Source: an uncultured Pelagibacteraceae bacterium (GTDB lineage Bacteria > Pseudomonadota > Alphaproteobacteria > Pelagibacterales > Pelagibacteraceae). From it: DNA of 64,000 nt. How positions within the stretch are numbered: position 1 is the stretch's first letter; each line of letters begins with the position of its first letter. The position numbers were made by a program, and so were the translations under genes. Positions 7,526 through 16,092 of the stretch are shown piece after piece. The notes under the pieces are model-generated. The model had not been told where the DNA came from, made no database searches, and worked only from the letters and a program-made list of their open reading frames with translations. Location of the stretch: positions 1-64,000 of the forward strand of contig CACDSY010000001.1 in the NCBI GenBank assembly GCA_902555585.1, written 5' to 3'.

Positions 7526-9028
7526 TTAAACTCTTTTCTTACCTTGAACTACTCTGTCCAATATTAAAGCAACAAATAATATTGCAATACCAGCTAAAAT
7601 ACCTTGGCCTACATTTGCATATTGTAGTGCCTCAAGCACGTCTTGTCCTAGTCCTTTAGCTCCTATTAATGATGCTACTACAACCATCGCTAAGCTTAAC
7701 ATCACAGTTTGGTTTACTCCTGCGAGTATTGATGGGGTTGCTAATGGTAAATCAACTTTTCTAAGTAAATACCATTTAGATGCTCCATAAGCTATTGCAG
7801 CTTCTCTGATAGTTTCAGGCACTCCTCTTAAACCTAATACTGTAAGTCTTACAACAGGTGTTCCTCCAAAAATCATTGTAATGATGACAGCTGCAACCTT
7901 TCCTGTTCCAAAAAATGCAATTACAGGAATCATAAATACAAATGCAGGCATAGTTTGCATAAAATCCATTATTGGTCTTATCATTGAATAAAATCTTTGA
8001 CGCCTCGCACAATATATTCCTAAAGGTATTCCAATAACAATACTTAGAATTGCAGCTGTCCCTAGTAAAGCAAGTGTTGTCATTGCTTTAACCCAAAATC
8101 CTAAAAAACCCATGTAAGCTAAAAATCCTGCAGAGTATATTGCGGTTCTTATTCCTGCTGATAAAGCAGTTAAAACTACAATGGTAGTTATGATCACAAT
8201 CCAAGGTGTTTTTACAAATAACAATTCTAAAAAATCAAGAACAGATCTTATTCCAATTGTAATTGCAGTAAATACTGCGTCTCCTTTAATAACAGCATAA
8301 TCAAAAATTGTTTCTACCCATTTAATAGAAGTAAGTCTTATTTCTGGATGAGTAGGAAAATCATTCATTATTGAGAAGAAACCTGGGAAACTATAATGTA
8401 TTACTGAAAAAAACATTATCACTATTGTAAAACCAATGCTAAGTAGGTAATTTTTTGGTTTCATGCCAGGACTTATTGATTTATTTGATAACCACTCAGA
8501 GTATCTTTTTTCTAAAACAGTATTGGCTAATATTCCTTGAATAAATTTTACAAAAATTAATAATAAAATCCCTGAAATAGTTATCCATATTGCTGAAGCC
8601 TCAATTTGCTGAACATCAACTACATATTCTTTCATTGCGTCTTCAAGTGATTTGATTGCCCTTTCGTAGACTTCGACTTTTTCTGGGTTGTTTTCTTTTG
8701 CAGCCTCTAATTGTTTATATCTAAAATCGATAGTTGATTGAATTTTATCAATTTTTTCAACCGCATCCTTAGTGATGTTGCCAAATAATCCTCTAATAAT
8801 TTGAACAACAGCAAATGTTTCCACAATTAGAAATGCCAGAGCATAATTCCATACATTTCTTAGTCCAAACCATACAGGTCCAAACAATGCTGCAAAAAGG
8901 TTAAAAGAGTAAGAGTATGATGGTTTGCTACCAATTTTTTTAAACTCTTTGATATAATAATCTGGATTTGAAATTACAAAATTTTTAATAAGTTCAGATC
9001 TTGATAAATTTTTAATTTCCTTACTCAT
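7526..9028 (-). CDS. proW: Glycine betaine/proline ABC transporter permease with N-terminal DUF2628-like extension
   Basis: About 500 residues. The C-terminal about 250 residues form the ProW/OpuAB permease: 'GTAAILSIVIGIPLGIYCAR', 'DFMQTMPAFVFMIPVI', and the EAA loop 'RGVPETIREAAIAYGAS' that docks with ProV. The N-terminal 60 residues ('SYSFNLFAALFGPVWFGLRNVW') look like a DUF2628-type membrane domain, making the protein about 150 residues longer than E. coli ProW. A central helical stretch near residues 90-130 is charged and could be a coiled coil. I chose the ATG at 9026-9028 because AAGGAA sits about 6 bases before it; it overlaps the proV stop by 8 bases. An ATG two codons upstream (9034) and a TTG at 9046 are possible. 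Confidence 0.88.
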   Translation of the reverse strand: MSKEIKNLSRSELIKNFVISNPDYYIKEFKKIGSKPSYSYSFNLFAALFGPVWFGLRNVWNYALAFLIVETFAVVQIIRGLFGNITKDAVEKIDKIQSTIDFRYKQLEAAKENNPEKVEVYERAIKSLEDAMKEYVVDVQQIEASAIWITISGILLLIFVKFIQGILANTVLEKRYSEWLSNKSISPGMKPKNYLLSIGFTIVIMFFSVIHYSFPGFFSIMNDFPTHPEIRLTSIKWVETIFDYAVIKGDAVFTAITIGIRSVLDFLELLFVKTPWIVIITTIVVLTALSAGIRTAIYSAGFLAYMGFLGFWVKAMTTLALLGTAAILSIVIGIPLGIYCARRQRFYSMIRPIMDFMQTMPAFVFMIPVIAFFGTGKVAAVIITMIFGGTPVVRLTVLGLRGVPETIREAAIAYGASKWYLLRKVDLPLATPSILAGVNQTVMLSLAMVVVASLIGAKGLGQDVLEALQYANVGQGILAGIAILFVALILDRVVQGKKRV

Positions 9029-10073
9029 TCTCATTTCCTTCAACAACTGCCTTTAATAGGTCTGATTGAGTAATAAGTCCAACTTCCGTATTATGATCAT
9101 TTACGACTACAATTGGTTTATCTTTAGAAACAGAAGTTTCAATAAGTTTGCTTAATATATCGTTTTCATTTACTTTTTCATTATTACTTAAATTTTCCCC
9201 AAAGTTTTTTTTATATTGCTCTAAAGGTTGCATAATAGTTTTAGCCTGAACAACTTTTAATCTTGAAATTCCTTTTACAAAATCTGCAACATAATCATCA
9301 GATGGATTTACAACTATTTCTTCAGGGGTTCCGATTTGAACTACTCTCCCATCTCGCATTATTGCTATTCTATGTCCAACTCTTACAGCTTCATCAAGAT
9401 CATGAGTTATAAATACAGTTGTCTTTTTCATTTGTTTTGAAAGTTTAATAAACTCTGTTTGAAGTTGGCGTCTTATAAGCGGATCAAGTGCACTAAAAGG
9501 CTCATCCATGAGTAAAAATTCAGGATCAGCAGCTAATGCTCTTGCCAACCCTACTCTTTGTTGCATTCCTCCAGATAATTCATGTGCGTATTTATTACCC
9601 CACCCTTGTAATTCAACAATATTTAAGATGTTATTTGCTGCATCTAACCTATCGTTTTTACTTACTCCTCTTATTTCTAAAGGCATTGCAATATTATCTA
9701 AAACAGATCTGTGGGGCATCAATGCAAAATTTTGAAAAACCATACCAATTTTTTTATTTCTAAGTTCTTGTAAATTTTCTTTATTAAATTGCATTACATC
9801 TTGATTGTTTATTAAAATTTTTCCAGATGTTGGTTCTAATAATCTATTAATATGCCTTACAAGTGTTGATTTCCCACTCCCAGATAATCCCATAACACAA
9901 AAGATTTCACCTTTATTAACATCAAATGAAACATCGGAAACACCAATTACTGAGTTATATTTTTCTAAGGCTTCTTGTTTTGAAATTTTTCTGTTTTGTA
10001 TTGCGTCCAATGCATCATTGGATGTATTTCCAAATATTTTCCAAACATTTTGGATCTGTATGGCAGCTTCCAT
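9021..10073 (-). CDS. proV: Glycine betaine/proline ABC transporter ATPase
   Basis: A 350-residue ATPase of the ProV/OpuAA class. An N-terminal segment of about 50 residues precedes Walker A ('GLSGSGKST'); then 'MVFQNFALMPHRSVLDN' (Q-loop), signature 'LSGGMQQRVGLARALA', Walker B 'EFLLMDEPFSALDPLIR' and H-loop 'FITHDLDEAVRVGHRIAIM' as in this class. After 'PSDDYVADFVKGISRLKVV' the last about 90 residues contain a CBS-like region with 'PIVVVNDHNTEVGLITQSDLLKAV', which in OpuA senses ionic strength; only one clear CBS motif is visible. It lies between proX and proW in one transcription unit. Confidence 0.92.
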   Translation of the reverse strand: MEAAIQIQNVWKIFGNTSNDALDAIQNRKISKQEALEKYNSVIGVSDVSFDVNKGEIFCVMGLSGSGKSTLVRHINRLLEPTSGKILINNQDVMQFNKENLQELRNKKIGMVFQNFALMPHRSVLDNIAMPLEIRGVSKNDRLDAANNILNIVELQGWGNKYAHELSGGMQQRVGLARALAADPEFLLMDEPFSALDPLIRRQLQTEFIKLSKQMKKTTVFITHDLDEAVRVGHRIAIMRDGRVVQIGTPEEIVVNPSDDYVADFVKGISRLKVVQAKTIMQPLEQYKKNFGENLSNNEKVNENDILSKLIETSVSKDKPIVVVNDHNTEVGLITQSDLLKAVVEGNENE

Positions 10074-10106
10074 AAAAGGATTTTAGCTTAAAATTATCGA
10101 AAATGA

Positions 10107-10133
10107 TACCTGGCAACTATAAGTCGCCAGGTA
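10107..10133 (-). terminator. Intra-operon hairpin between proX and proV
   Basis: An 8-bp perfect stem (TACCTGGC at 10107-10114 with GCCAGGTA at 10126-10133) encloses an 11-base loop between the proX stop and the proV start. On the minus strand the stem is not followed by a strong U tract, so it is more likely a 3' stabilising or partial-termination structure that favours proX mRNA than a full terminator. Confidence 0.5.
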
Positions 10134-10155
10134 AATAAAATTTAAATTGACTAAA

Positions 10156-11118
10156 TTAAAGACCTAACCAACCATCAACTGTTGATTTATTTTTAGCCAT
10201 CCAGTCTCTTGCAACTTCTCCTGGGTCTCTTTTTTGAACTGATACTTCGTATGCCATCCAAGAAACATCATCTGCTGTGATCTGGAAATTTTTAAAAAAT
10301 TCAACAATCGCTGGTGATTTACTTTCTAAAGAAGTTCCCCATCCGATTTGAATTTGTTTCAAAGCATCCTTTGAGGCTACATATGATTTCTGATACCAAT
10401 CTGCATCAGCTTTTGGTTGAATCATTTTATATTTAGCTGGATCATATTTTGGTTCTTCTAACATAACTACATCAGCCATTCCCCAAATAGCATGAGGTTT
10501 ATAACAATAAAATGCATAGCCTTCACCTTTTTTGATCGAGTCTAGAACTCTAGCATTTTTAACTGCCTCAGCAGCTCTAATTGGCTCTATACCAGCATCG
10601 TAAAGTTTATAGTCTCTAAGTTTTACTTGGTTTACATTTGCAGAAGCCCATCCGTCTGCACCAATCCAAAACTCACCTTTTCCATTTCCATCACTATCCA
10701 TTGCTTTAACAACTTCTGGTCTCCCCAAATCTTCTATTGCAGTAATATTCATTTTTTTTGCAAATTGTTGAGAAACACAATAGCCTTGGTTTCCTTCATA
10801 AGGATTTTTGCTTAGTTTTAATGTTCCTTTTGGTACTAAATCTTTTGTATAAGCTTCCTGATTTGGTAGCCAAATATCAGGGTGAACTTCGATTTCACCT
10901 TTGCTTCTATCAATCGCTCCATAGATTGCAGTATTGTTACCTGGGACTAACTCGGCTTCACCACCCATTTTGTCAATGACAACAGCTGCAAGTAAATTTG
11001 CAATTGCAGTTGCACCCGTCCAACCAGGATCACCAATTTTGACCTTTTCGGCAAAACTTGAGGCTGGTACAAATAATGAAATTACTCCAGCCACAAGAAT
11101 TTTTTTAATTATATTCAT
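10156..11118 (-). CDS. proX: Glycine betaine/proline-type periplasmic substrate-binding protein
   Basis: A 320-residue secreted protein of the OpuAC/ProX family. The first about 24 residues are a signal peptide ending 'VPASSFAEKVK'. Family features include 'KIGDPGWTGATAIANLLAAVV' at the mature N-terminus, 'DRSKGEIEVHPDIWLPNQ', and aromatic residues (Trp and Tyr in 'WIGADGWASANVN', 'YAFYCYKPHAIWG') that in this family cage the quaternary ammonium group. The ligand may be glycine betaine, proline betaine or related osmolytes; SAR11 cells use such compounds as osmolytes and C1 sources. It is first in the operon proX-proV-proW, with a GGGG-containing ribosome-binding site before the ATG. Confidence 0.9.
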   Translation of the reverse strand: MNIIKKILVAGVISLFVPASSFAEKVKIGDPGWTGATAIANLLAAVVIDKMGGEAELVPGNNTAIYGAIDRSKGEIEVHPDIWLPNQEAYTKDLVPKGTLKLSKNPYEGNQGYCVSQQFAKKMNITAIEDLGRPEVVKAMDSDGNGKGEFWIGADGWASANVNQVKLRDYKLYDAGIEPIRAAEAVKNARVLDSIKKGEGYAFYCYKPHAIWGMADVVMLEEPKYDPAKYKMIQPKADADWYQKSYVASKDALKQIQIGWGTSLESKSPAIVEFFKNFQITADDVSWMAYEVSVQKRDPGEVARDWMAKNKSTVDGWLGL

Positions 11119-11129
11119 ATTTTCCCCAT

Positions 11130-11137
11130 TTAAGTTA
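11130..11137 (-). promoter_or_regulatory. TAACTTAA box just upstream of proX
   Basis: On the minus strand the octamer TAACTTAA lies 11 bases before the proX ATG, directly upstream of the G-rich ribosome-binding site. The same octamer stands in the same position before tctC and before the sugar-binding-protein gene. It could be a promoter element or an operator, or a chance feature of AT-rich leaders. Confidence 0.25.
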
Positions 11138-11237
11138 TTTTATATAAGTAAAATCTAACTTTGTTTTAAATTTAGAGTCAACGTTTCTAATAAGCTAAAA
11201 AGTAAAATCTGCTATGCAAAAACCTAAAATGGCCGAT

Positions 11238-11990
11238 TTAAACAAGAAAGTCTTCAACAACTTGGTTAAATTTCTGAGGTTGCTCAAGATGTACATTGTG
11301 ACAGCAGTTCTTAAATATTTTTAAATCACTATCAGGAATATTATTTTTAAGTGTTGAGACTTGTTCAAAATTATAAGATTTGTCTTTATCTCCCCAAATT
11401 ATCAAGGTTTTGTTTTTTATTTTTTTTAAATTTTCTAATCCACTCCAATCTCTCATAGCTATTAAAGCGTTACGAGCTGTTTCCTCAGATATATTTTTAA
11501 CTGCATTTTCGCATAGATAATAATTTTTAGCTTTATCTCCATCGACAAACCACTTAGGTGGTATTCTTTTTACTTGTTCTTTAATTCCTTCCTCACCCAG
11601 CTTTTTTATCGATGTATTTATAGGTTCAAATCTTCCTGGGATGTCACCAATAGGTCCAGTAGCGAAACAAATCAATTTATTAATTCTATCTCCAGATAGA
11701 TTTGCAATTTCTTGTACTATCATTCCACCCATCGAGTGACCCATTAAATTAAACTTATCTATGTTTTTTAAATCAATTTGTTGAATAATAAATTTAGCCA
11801 TTAAACTAATACTATTTAAAGATTTTGCATTAAAGCTTTCACCAAATCCTGGTAAAGCTGGAGCAATAACTCTAAATTTTTTATGAAGATAATCTTTTTG
11901 GAGTTTCCACATCTCTGATGATCCTAGATATCCATGAACCAAAACTAGTGGATATCCTGAACCAATATCATCAATATAAATATCTTGCAT
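11238..11990 (-). CDS. Alpha/beta hydrolase
   Basis: A 250-residue alpha/beta-hydrolase-fold protein. The oxyanion motif is 'VLVHGYLGSSEMW' near residue 16, the nucleophile elbow is 'LMGHSMGGMIVQ' near residue 83-90 with Ser as nucleophile, the acid is probably Asp in 'LIIWGDKDKSYN', and the catalytic His is in 'NCCHNVHLEQP' near the C-terminus. The substrate is unknown; members include esterases, lactonases and C-C hydrolases such as MhpC/BphD. It starts divergently from the Asp/Glu racemase gene, 60 bases away. A cap domain of about 60 residues lies between strand 6 and helix D. Confidence 0.85.
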   Translation of the reverse strand: MQDIYIDDIGSGYPLVLVHGYLGSSEMWKLQKDYLHKKFRVIAPALPGFGESFNAKSLNSISLMAKFIIQQIDLKNIDKFNLMGHSMGGMIVQEIANLSGDRINKLICFATGPIGDIPGRFEPINTSIKKLGEEGIKEQVKRIPPKWFVDGDKAKNYYLCENAVKNISEETARNALIAMRDWSGLENLKKIKNKTLIIWGDKDKSYNFEQVSTLKNNIPDSDLKIFKNCCHNVHLEQPQKFNQVVEDFLV

Positions 11991-12050
11991 AATTGTTTAT
12001 AAAATATAGTTGTATATTGTAACTTTTAAAACAAAATTCAAAGTAGATTT

Positions 12051-12764
12051 ATGATTGGTATTCTTGGAGGAATGGGAACACAGGCTGGATTAGATTTTTG
12101 CAATAAACTTGCGAAAATAAATGCTGGGAAACTTGATCAACAATATCCAATGTTTGTTTTATATAACAAGTCTAACATTCCAAAACGACCAGAAAATTTA
12201 AAAAAATATTACAACGTTTTAGATTCACTTGTTGAAGGGTGTAAAATGTTGCAAAAAAATAATTGTAAATTCATAGTAATGCCATGTAACACAGCTCATT
12301 ATTGGTACGATGATTTAAGAAAAAAAGTTAAAATACCAATACTTAGTATGCCTAAAGAAGTTTACTTAGACACATCAAAAAACTGTAAAAAAAACTCTAA
12401 AATTGGTATCTTATCTACTGAGGCTACATTAAGTACTAAAGTTTATAATAAATATTTTGATAAAAATTTTAATTTAGTAAGTCCTAACAAAAGTTTACAA
12501 AAAAATTCAGTAAATAAATCTATAAAGCTAGTTAAAATGGGAAAAATTAAAGAAGCAGAAAAAGCAATTAGACCAGCAGTAAGTTACTTAATGAAAATTA
12601 AATGTAAAAAAATAATTCTAGGCTGTACTGAGCTTCCGATAGCAATATTTGCTTACAAATCTTTTAAGAAAATAAAACAATCAAAAGTATTTATTGATCC
12701 AAATCTACTTTTGGCAAATATTTCAATGAAAAAATATAAATCAAAAACCCCAGTTCTAGTTTAA
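12051..12764 (+). CDS. Aspartate/glutamate racemase family protein
   Basis: A 237-residue PLP-independent racemase of the Asp/Glu racemase family. The N-terminus 'IGILGGMGTQAG' is the canonical start of the aspartate racemase group, the first catalytic cysteine is in 'VMPCNTAHYWYDDL' near residue 83, and the second is in 'KIILGCTELPIA' near residue 195. Both cysteines needed for two-base racemisation are present. It could make D-aspartate or D-glutamate, or process another amino acid; E. coli YgeA-like broad specificity is possible. It is not linked to cell-wall genes here. It is convergent with the peroxiredoxin gene. Confidence 0.87.
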   Translation: MIGILGGMGTQAGLDFCNKLAKINAGKLDQQYPMFVLYNKSNIPKRPENLKKYYNVLDSLVEGCKMLQKNNCKFIVMPCNTAHYWYDDLRKKVKIPILSMPKEVYLDTSKNCKKNSKIGILSTEATLSTKVYNKYFDKNFNLVSPNKSLQKNSVNKSIKLVKMGKIKEAEKAIRPAVSYLMKIKCKKIILGCTELPIAIFAYKSFKKIKQSKVFIDPNLLLANISMKKYKSKTPVLV

Positions 12765-12774
12765 GCTAAAACTG
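12751..12774. terminator. Possible bidirectional terminator between convergent genes
   Basis: A 24-base imperfect inverted repeat (CAGTT...AACTG outer arms, with one mismatch and a G-T pair inside) spans the racemase stop codon and faces the convergent peroxiredoxin gene. Flanking DNA is AT-rich on both sides. The position suggests a shared terminator; the short perfect stretches make this weak. Confidence 0.3.
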
Positions 12775-12801
12775 AGATAATTGATTACTTTAATACCATA
12801 G

Positions 12802-13461
12802 TTATTTTGACGGGTCTGGTACTTTTCTTAAATATGGTTTGACTGTTTCCCATCCATCTGGATATATTTTTTTAGCTTCTTCATCTTTTACAGCAGGAAG
12901 AATAACCACGTCTTCACCTTTTTTCCAGTTAGCTGGTGTAGCAACTTTATGTTTTGCAGTAAGTTGCATAGAGTCTATGGCTCTTAAAATCTCGTGGAAA
13001 TTTCTACCTGTGGCCATTGGGTATGTTAAATAAAGACCAATTCTTTTATCTGGTCTTACAACGAAAATAGTTCTAACAGTTTCATTATCTACTGCAGTTC
13101 GCCCCATTGAAGTTGTTCCGGCATCAGCTTCGAGCATGTTGAAAAGTTTTGCAACTTTCAAATCTTCATCCGCAATAATTGGATAACCTGGCATTGTTCC
13201 GGATACATCTTTTATATCCTCTAACCATTTTTTATGATCCTCAACCCCATCTACACTTAATCCGATTACTTTAACATTTCTTGCATCAAATTCAGCTTTC
13301 ATTTGCCCTAATGAACCTAATTCTGTAGTACAAACTGGTGTAAAATCTTTAGGGTGAGAAAATAACACGCCCCAACTATCTCCAAGCCATTCATGAAAAG
13401 AGATATCTCCTTCAGTGGTTTTGCATTGAAAATCTGGGCACATACTGTTTATTTTTAACAT
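12802..13461 (-). CDS. 1-Cys peroxiredoxin (Prx6 class)
   Basis: A 219-residue thiol peroxidase. The peroxidatic Cys44 lies in 'SHPKDFTPVCTTELG', the universal PxxxTxxC signature of peroxiredoxins. The protein has the long Prx6-type C-terminal arm ('VATPANWKKGEDVVILPAV'), and no resolving cysteine near residues 150-175; the only other cysteines are Cys8 and Cys13. It should reduce hydrogen peroxide and alkyl or lipid hydroperoxides, with a thiol or protein reductant not identified here. It is divergent from the persulfide dioxygenase-like gene, so the two thiol/oxidant genes share a promoter region of 78 bases. Start ATG has a good 'AGGAGAG' upstream. Confidence 0.93.
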   Translation of the reverse strand: MLKINSMCPDFQCKTTEGDISFHEWLGDSWGVLFSHPKDFTPVCTTELGSLGQMKAEFDARNVKVIGLSVDGVEDHKKWLEDIKDVSGTMPGYPIIADEDLKVAKLFNMLEADAGTTSMGRTAVDNETVRTIFVVRPDKRIGLYLTYPMATGRNFHEILRAIDSMQLTAKHKVATPANWKKGEDVVILPAVKDEEAKKIYPDGWETVKPYLRKVPDPSK

Positions 13462-13539
13462 TTAGTCTCTCCTTAATTATTATTTAGAATAATTATAATC
13501 AAGATTGATTTGGTATGCAAATTTTAATAGTCTTTTAAT

Positions 13540-14232
13540 ATGATATTTAACCAACTATTTGATCAAAAATCCTCAACTTATACATACATTATTTCAAGCG
13601 GAAAAGGCAGAGAAGCTCTAATAATTGATCCGGTTATAGAACATACCGATGACTATATCAAAATGTTAAAAAGTTTGGATCTCAAATTAGTTAAGGTCAT
13701 TGATACTCACATACATGCTGATCATGTTACAGGTCTTAACGAGTTAAATCAGAGAACGAACTGTGTTCGTATAATGGGAGAAAATTCAAAATCTGAAGTT
13801 ATTGATATTAAATTAAAAGATGATGAAAATATTAATATTGAGAATATTGAACTTAAAGCCATTTATACGCCAGGTCATACAGATTGTTCATATAGTTACT
13901 TAATGAATGATAGAGTTTTTACAGGAGATACTCTTTTAATTAACGGTACTGGTAGAACAGATTTTCAAAATGGTAGTGCTCATCAAGCTTATGAGTCATT
14001 ATTTGGCAAACTATTAAAGCTTCCAGAAGAAACACTTGTTTATCCTGCTCATGATTATAACGGAAAAAAAAATTCAACAATTGGTAGTGAGAAAAGTAAT
14101 AATCCTAGATTACAAGTTAGCTCAAAAGAGGAATATGCTGAAATAATGGATAATCTTAATCTTGCCAATCCAAAAATGATGGATATTGCAGTTCCTGCAA
14201 ATCTAAAGGGATTAACGCTTAAAGAACTCTAA
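13540..14232 (+). CDS. Metallo-beta-lactamase-fold hydrolase, persulfide dioxygenase (ETHE1)-like
   Basis: A 230-residue MBL-fold protein. The metal motif is 'THIHADHVTG' near residue 65; further ligands are in 'YTPGHTDCS' and 'TGDTLLIN', and 'PAHDYNG' near the C-terminus. The segment 'INGTGRTDFQNG' is the ETHE1/persulfide dioxygenase signature (usually GCGRTDFQ), where one His and one Asp chain bind a single iron. The likely reaction is oxidation of glutathione persulfide to sulfite. A glyoxalase II role is less likely because the dinuclear-site spacing and length differ. Neighbours are the metallothionein-like ORF, cysE and cysK, so a role in sulfide/cysteine balance is plausible. Confidence 0.82.
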   Translation: MIFNQLFDQKSSTYTYIISSGKGREALIIDPVIEHTDDYIKMLKSLDLKLVKVIDTHIHADHVTGLNELNQRTNCVRIMGENSKSEVIDIKLKDDENINIENIELKAIYTPGHTDCSYSYLMNDRVFTGDTLLINGTGRTDFQNGSAHQAYESLFGKLLKLPEETLVYPAHDYNGKKNSTIGSEKSNNPRLQVSSKEEYAEIMDNLNLANPKMMDIAVPANLKGLTLKEL

Positions 14233-14286
14233 AATCAGGGGTATTATTAGTATTGTTTTTAAAAAATATACAATTATATAACTCCT

Positions 14287-14397
14287 ATGGTATACAATAA
14301 TATACACTGTAAATGTAAAGACTGTTCTTGTGACAGATGCGTTTGTAAAAACTGTGATTGCAAACCATCATCAGAAAACTGCTGTTGTAACAAGTAG
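14287..14397 (+). CDS. Small cysteine-rich, metallothionein-like protein (36 aa)
   Basis: An open frame of 36 codons starting ATG 14287 and ending TAG 14395-14397, with an in-frame TAA at 14260. It has 11 cysteines: residues 8, 10, 13, 15, 18, 20, 23, 25, 32, 33, 34, that is a perfect C-x-C-x2 repeat four times over (CKCKDCSCDRCVCKNCDC), then a Pro-Ser-Ser linker and a C-terminal CCC. There are no aromatic residues after position 3 and many Lys and Asp. Such C-x-C spacing is typical of metallothioneins that bind Zn, Cu or Cd clusters. No recognisable Shine-Dalgarno precedes it. It sits 54 bases after the persulfide dioxygenase-like gene and 30 bases before cysE, in a cysteine-metabolism context. 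Family membership is inference. Confidence 0.72.
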   Translation: MVYNNIHCKCKDCSCDRCVCKNCDCKPSSENCCCNK

Positions 14398-14427
14398 TTA
14401 AATTTTAATAACTAATCTTAAATTAAC

Positions 14428-15009
14428 ATGAATGATTTTTTAGAGTCGATAATTAAAAGAGATCCTGCTGCAAGATCAAAGTTGAGTTTAATACTAACTT
14501 ATCCTGGTGTTAAAGCTGTGTTTTTTCATAGAATTGCTAATTTTTTTTCAATTGCAAAATTTCATCTTGTTGCAAGAATAATTTCTCAGTTCTCAAGATT
14601 TTTAACAGGCATAGAAATCCATCCAAATGCTAAAATTGGTAAAAATCTTTTTATAGATCATGGCATGGGAGTAGTTATTGGGGAAACATCTGATATTGGA
14701 GATAATGTTACCATCTATCACATGGCAACATTAGGCGGAATTGCTCCAAGTATAAATTCAGATGATCAAAGAAATGTTAAGAGACACCCAACTCTAAAAG
14801 AAAATGTTGTTGTAGGATCTGGTGCACAAATACTTGGGCCAGTTGTAGTTGGTAAAAATGCAAAAATTGGAGCAAATGCTGTTGTTACAAAAGATGTTCC
14901 AGAAAATGCAGTAATGGTTGGAATTCCTGCAAAAAATGTTGGAACTGCATCAGAAGAATTTAAACCCTATGGTGTTGCACCAGGAGGTGATACAAAACTT
15001 GATGTATGA
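14428..15009 (+). CDS. cysE: Serine O-acetyltransferase
   Basis: A 193-residue left-handed beta-helix acyltransferase. Hexapeptide repeats run from '[20 protein letters not shown]' through '[23 protein letters not shown]' to '[27 protein letters not shown]'. The catalytic His/Asp pair is in 'FIDHGMG', and 'YHMATLGG' holds the second active-site His, as in CysE. It is a short CysE (about 190 residues, lacking a long N-terminal domain), the form found in plants-type and many alphaproteobacteria. It makes O-acetyl-L-serine from serine and acetyl-CoA. It overlaps cysK by 4 bases (ATGA), so the two are translationally coupled. Confidence 0.94.
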   Translation: MNDFLESIIKRDPAARSKLSLILTYPGVKAVFFHRIANFFSIAKFHLVARIISQFSRFLTGIEIHPNAKIGKNLFIDHGMGVVIGETSDIGDNVTIYHMATLGGIAPSINSDDQRNVKRHPTLKENVVVGSGAQILGPVVVGKNAKIGANAVVTKDVPENAVMVGIPAKNVGTASEEFKPYGVAPGGDTKLDV

Positions 15010-16007
15010 AAACTTTACAAAATAATTTTGTCGAAGCAATAGGAAACACTCCATTATTCAAATTAAAAGCCGCATCAGAAATTACTGGTTGTAATATTTA
15101 TGGAAAAGCAGAGTACCTTAATCCGGGAGGCTCTGTTAAAGATAGAGCAGCTCTAGCATTAATAAGAGATGCTGAAGAAAAAAAACTAATTTCAAAAGGT
15201 GGAACAATTGTTGAAGGAACTGCTGGTAATACCGGAATTGGGTTATGTCTATTAGGAAATTCTATTGGTTATAAAACTATTATCGTAATGAATGATAATC
15301 AAACACAAGAAAAAAAAGATTTATTAAGAAATATTGGAGCTGATTTAAGGTTGGTTCCACCAAAACCTTATAAAGATGAAAATAACTTTGTTAAATATGC
15401 AGGAAGATTGGCTGATGAATTAAAAAGTAGCAACAATCACGGTGTAGTGTGGGCTAATCAATTTGATAATACTGCTAATTCTAAAGGTCATTATGAAACA
15501 ACTGGACCAGAAATATGGAAACAAACTGACGGTAAAATTGACGGTTTTGTATGTTCATCTGGTACTGGTGGTACAATTGCAGGAGTAAGTAGTTTTTTAA
15601 AAGAAAAGAATAAAGATATTAAAATATATTTATCAGATCCAACTGGCTCATCTCTTTATAATTACATTGAAAATGGTGAATTAAAGAGTGAAGGTGGTTC
15701 AATTACAGAAGGTATTGGATCTAGTAGGGTTACTGCAAATTTTGCAAAAGCAAATATTGATGGAGCATTTTCAATAAGTGATCATGAATCGTTACCCGTT
15801 CTATTTGATTTAATTGAAAAAGAGGGTTTAAGTTTAGGTACTAGTTGTGGTGTAAACATTGCTGGAGCAATAAGATTAGGTAAACTTTTAGGTCCAGGCA
15901 AAACGATTGTAACAATACTTTGTGATAAATCTGATAAATACAACTCAAAGATGTTTAATAAATCTTTTTTAAAAGAAAAAGGTCTTCCCTATCCTCACTG
16001 GATATAA
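15006..16007 (+). CDS. cysK: Cysteine synthase A (O-acetylserine sulfhydrylase)
   Basis: A 333-residue PLP enzyme of fold type II. The PLP lysine is in '[14 protein letters not shown]' near residue 44, the substrate loop is '[10 protein letters not shown]' near residue 74, and the phosphate-binding glycine loop is '[10 protein letters not shown]' near residue 184. C-terminal '[18 protein letters not shown]' is typical. It condenses O-acetylserine with sulfide to cysteine. Its start ATG lies inside the cysE stop (ATGA overlap). It is of CysK length with a slightly longer C-terminus; a cystathionine-beta-synthase-like use is less likely since no CBS domains follow. Confidence 0.94.
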   Translation: MKTLQNNFVEAIGNTPLFKLKAASEITGCNIYGKAEYLNPGGSVKDRAALALIRDAEEKKLISKGGTIVEGTAGNTGIGLCLLGNSIGYKTIIVMNDNQTQEKKDLLRNIGADLRLVPPKPYKDENNFVKYAGRLADELKSSNNHGVVWANQFDNTANSKGHYETTGPEIWKQTDGKIDGFVCSSGTGGTIAGVSSFLKEKNKDIKIYLSDPTGSSLYNYIENGELKSEGGSITEGIGSSRVTANFAKANIDGAFSISDHESLPVLFDLIEKEGLSLGTSCGVNIAGAIRLGKLLGPGKTIVTILCDKSDKYNSKMFNKSFLKEKGLPYPHWI

Positions 16008-16092
16008 TCACGCATAGCAGTACTGTAATAAATTCATTACATTTCTATCTTATAATAAACTCTAATATAACAATTAATTTAAAGGAGAAACT

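Noticed and set aside
7526-9046. TTG start for ProW at 9046
   Set aside because: It would overlap proV by 26 bases with no ribosome-binding site; the ATG at 9028 has AAGGAA at good spacing.
10107-10133. Strong terminator after proX
   Set aside because: The hairpin lacks a run of U on the minus strand, so I kept it only as a weaker intra-operon structure.
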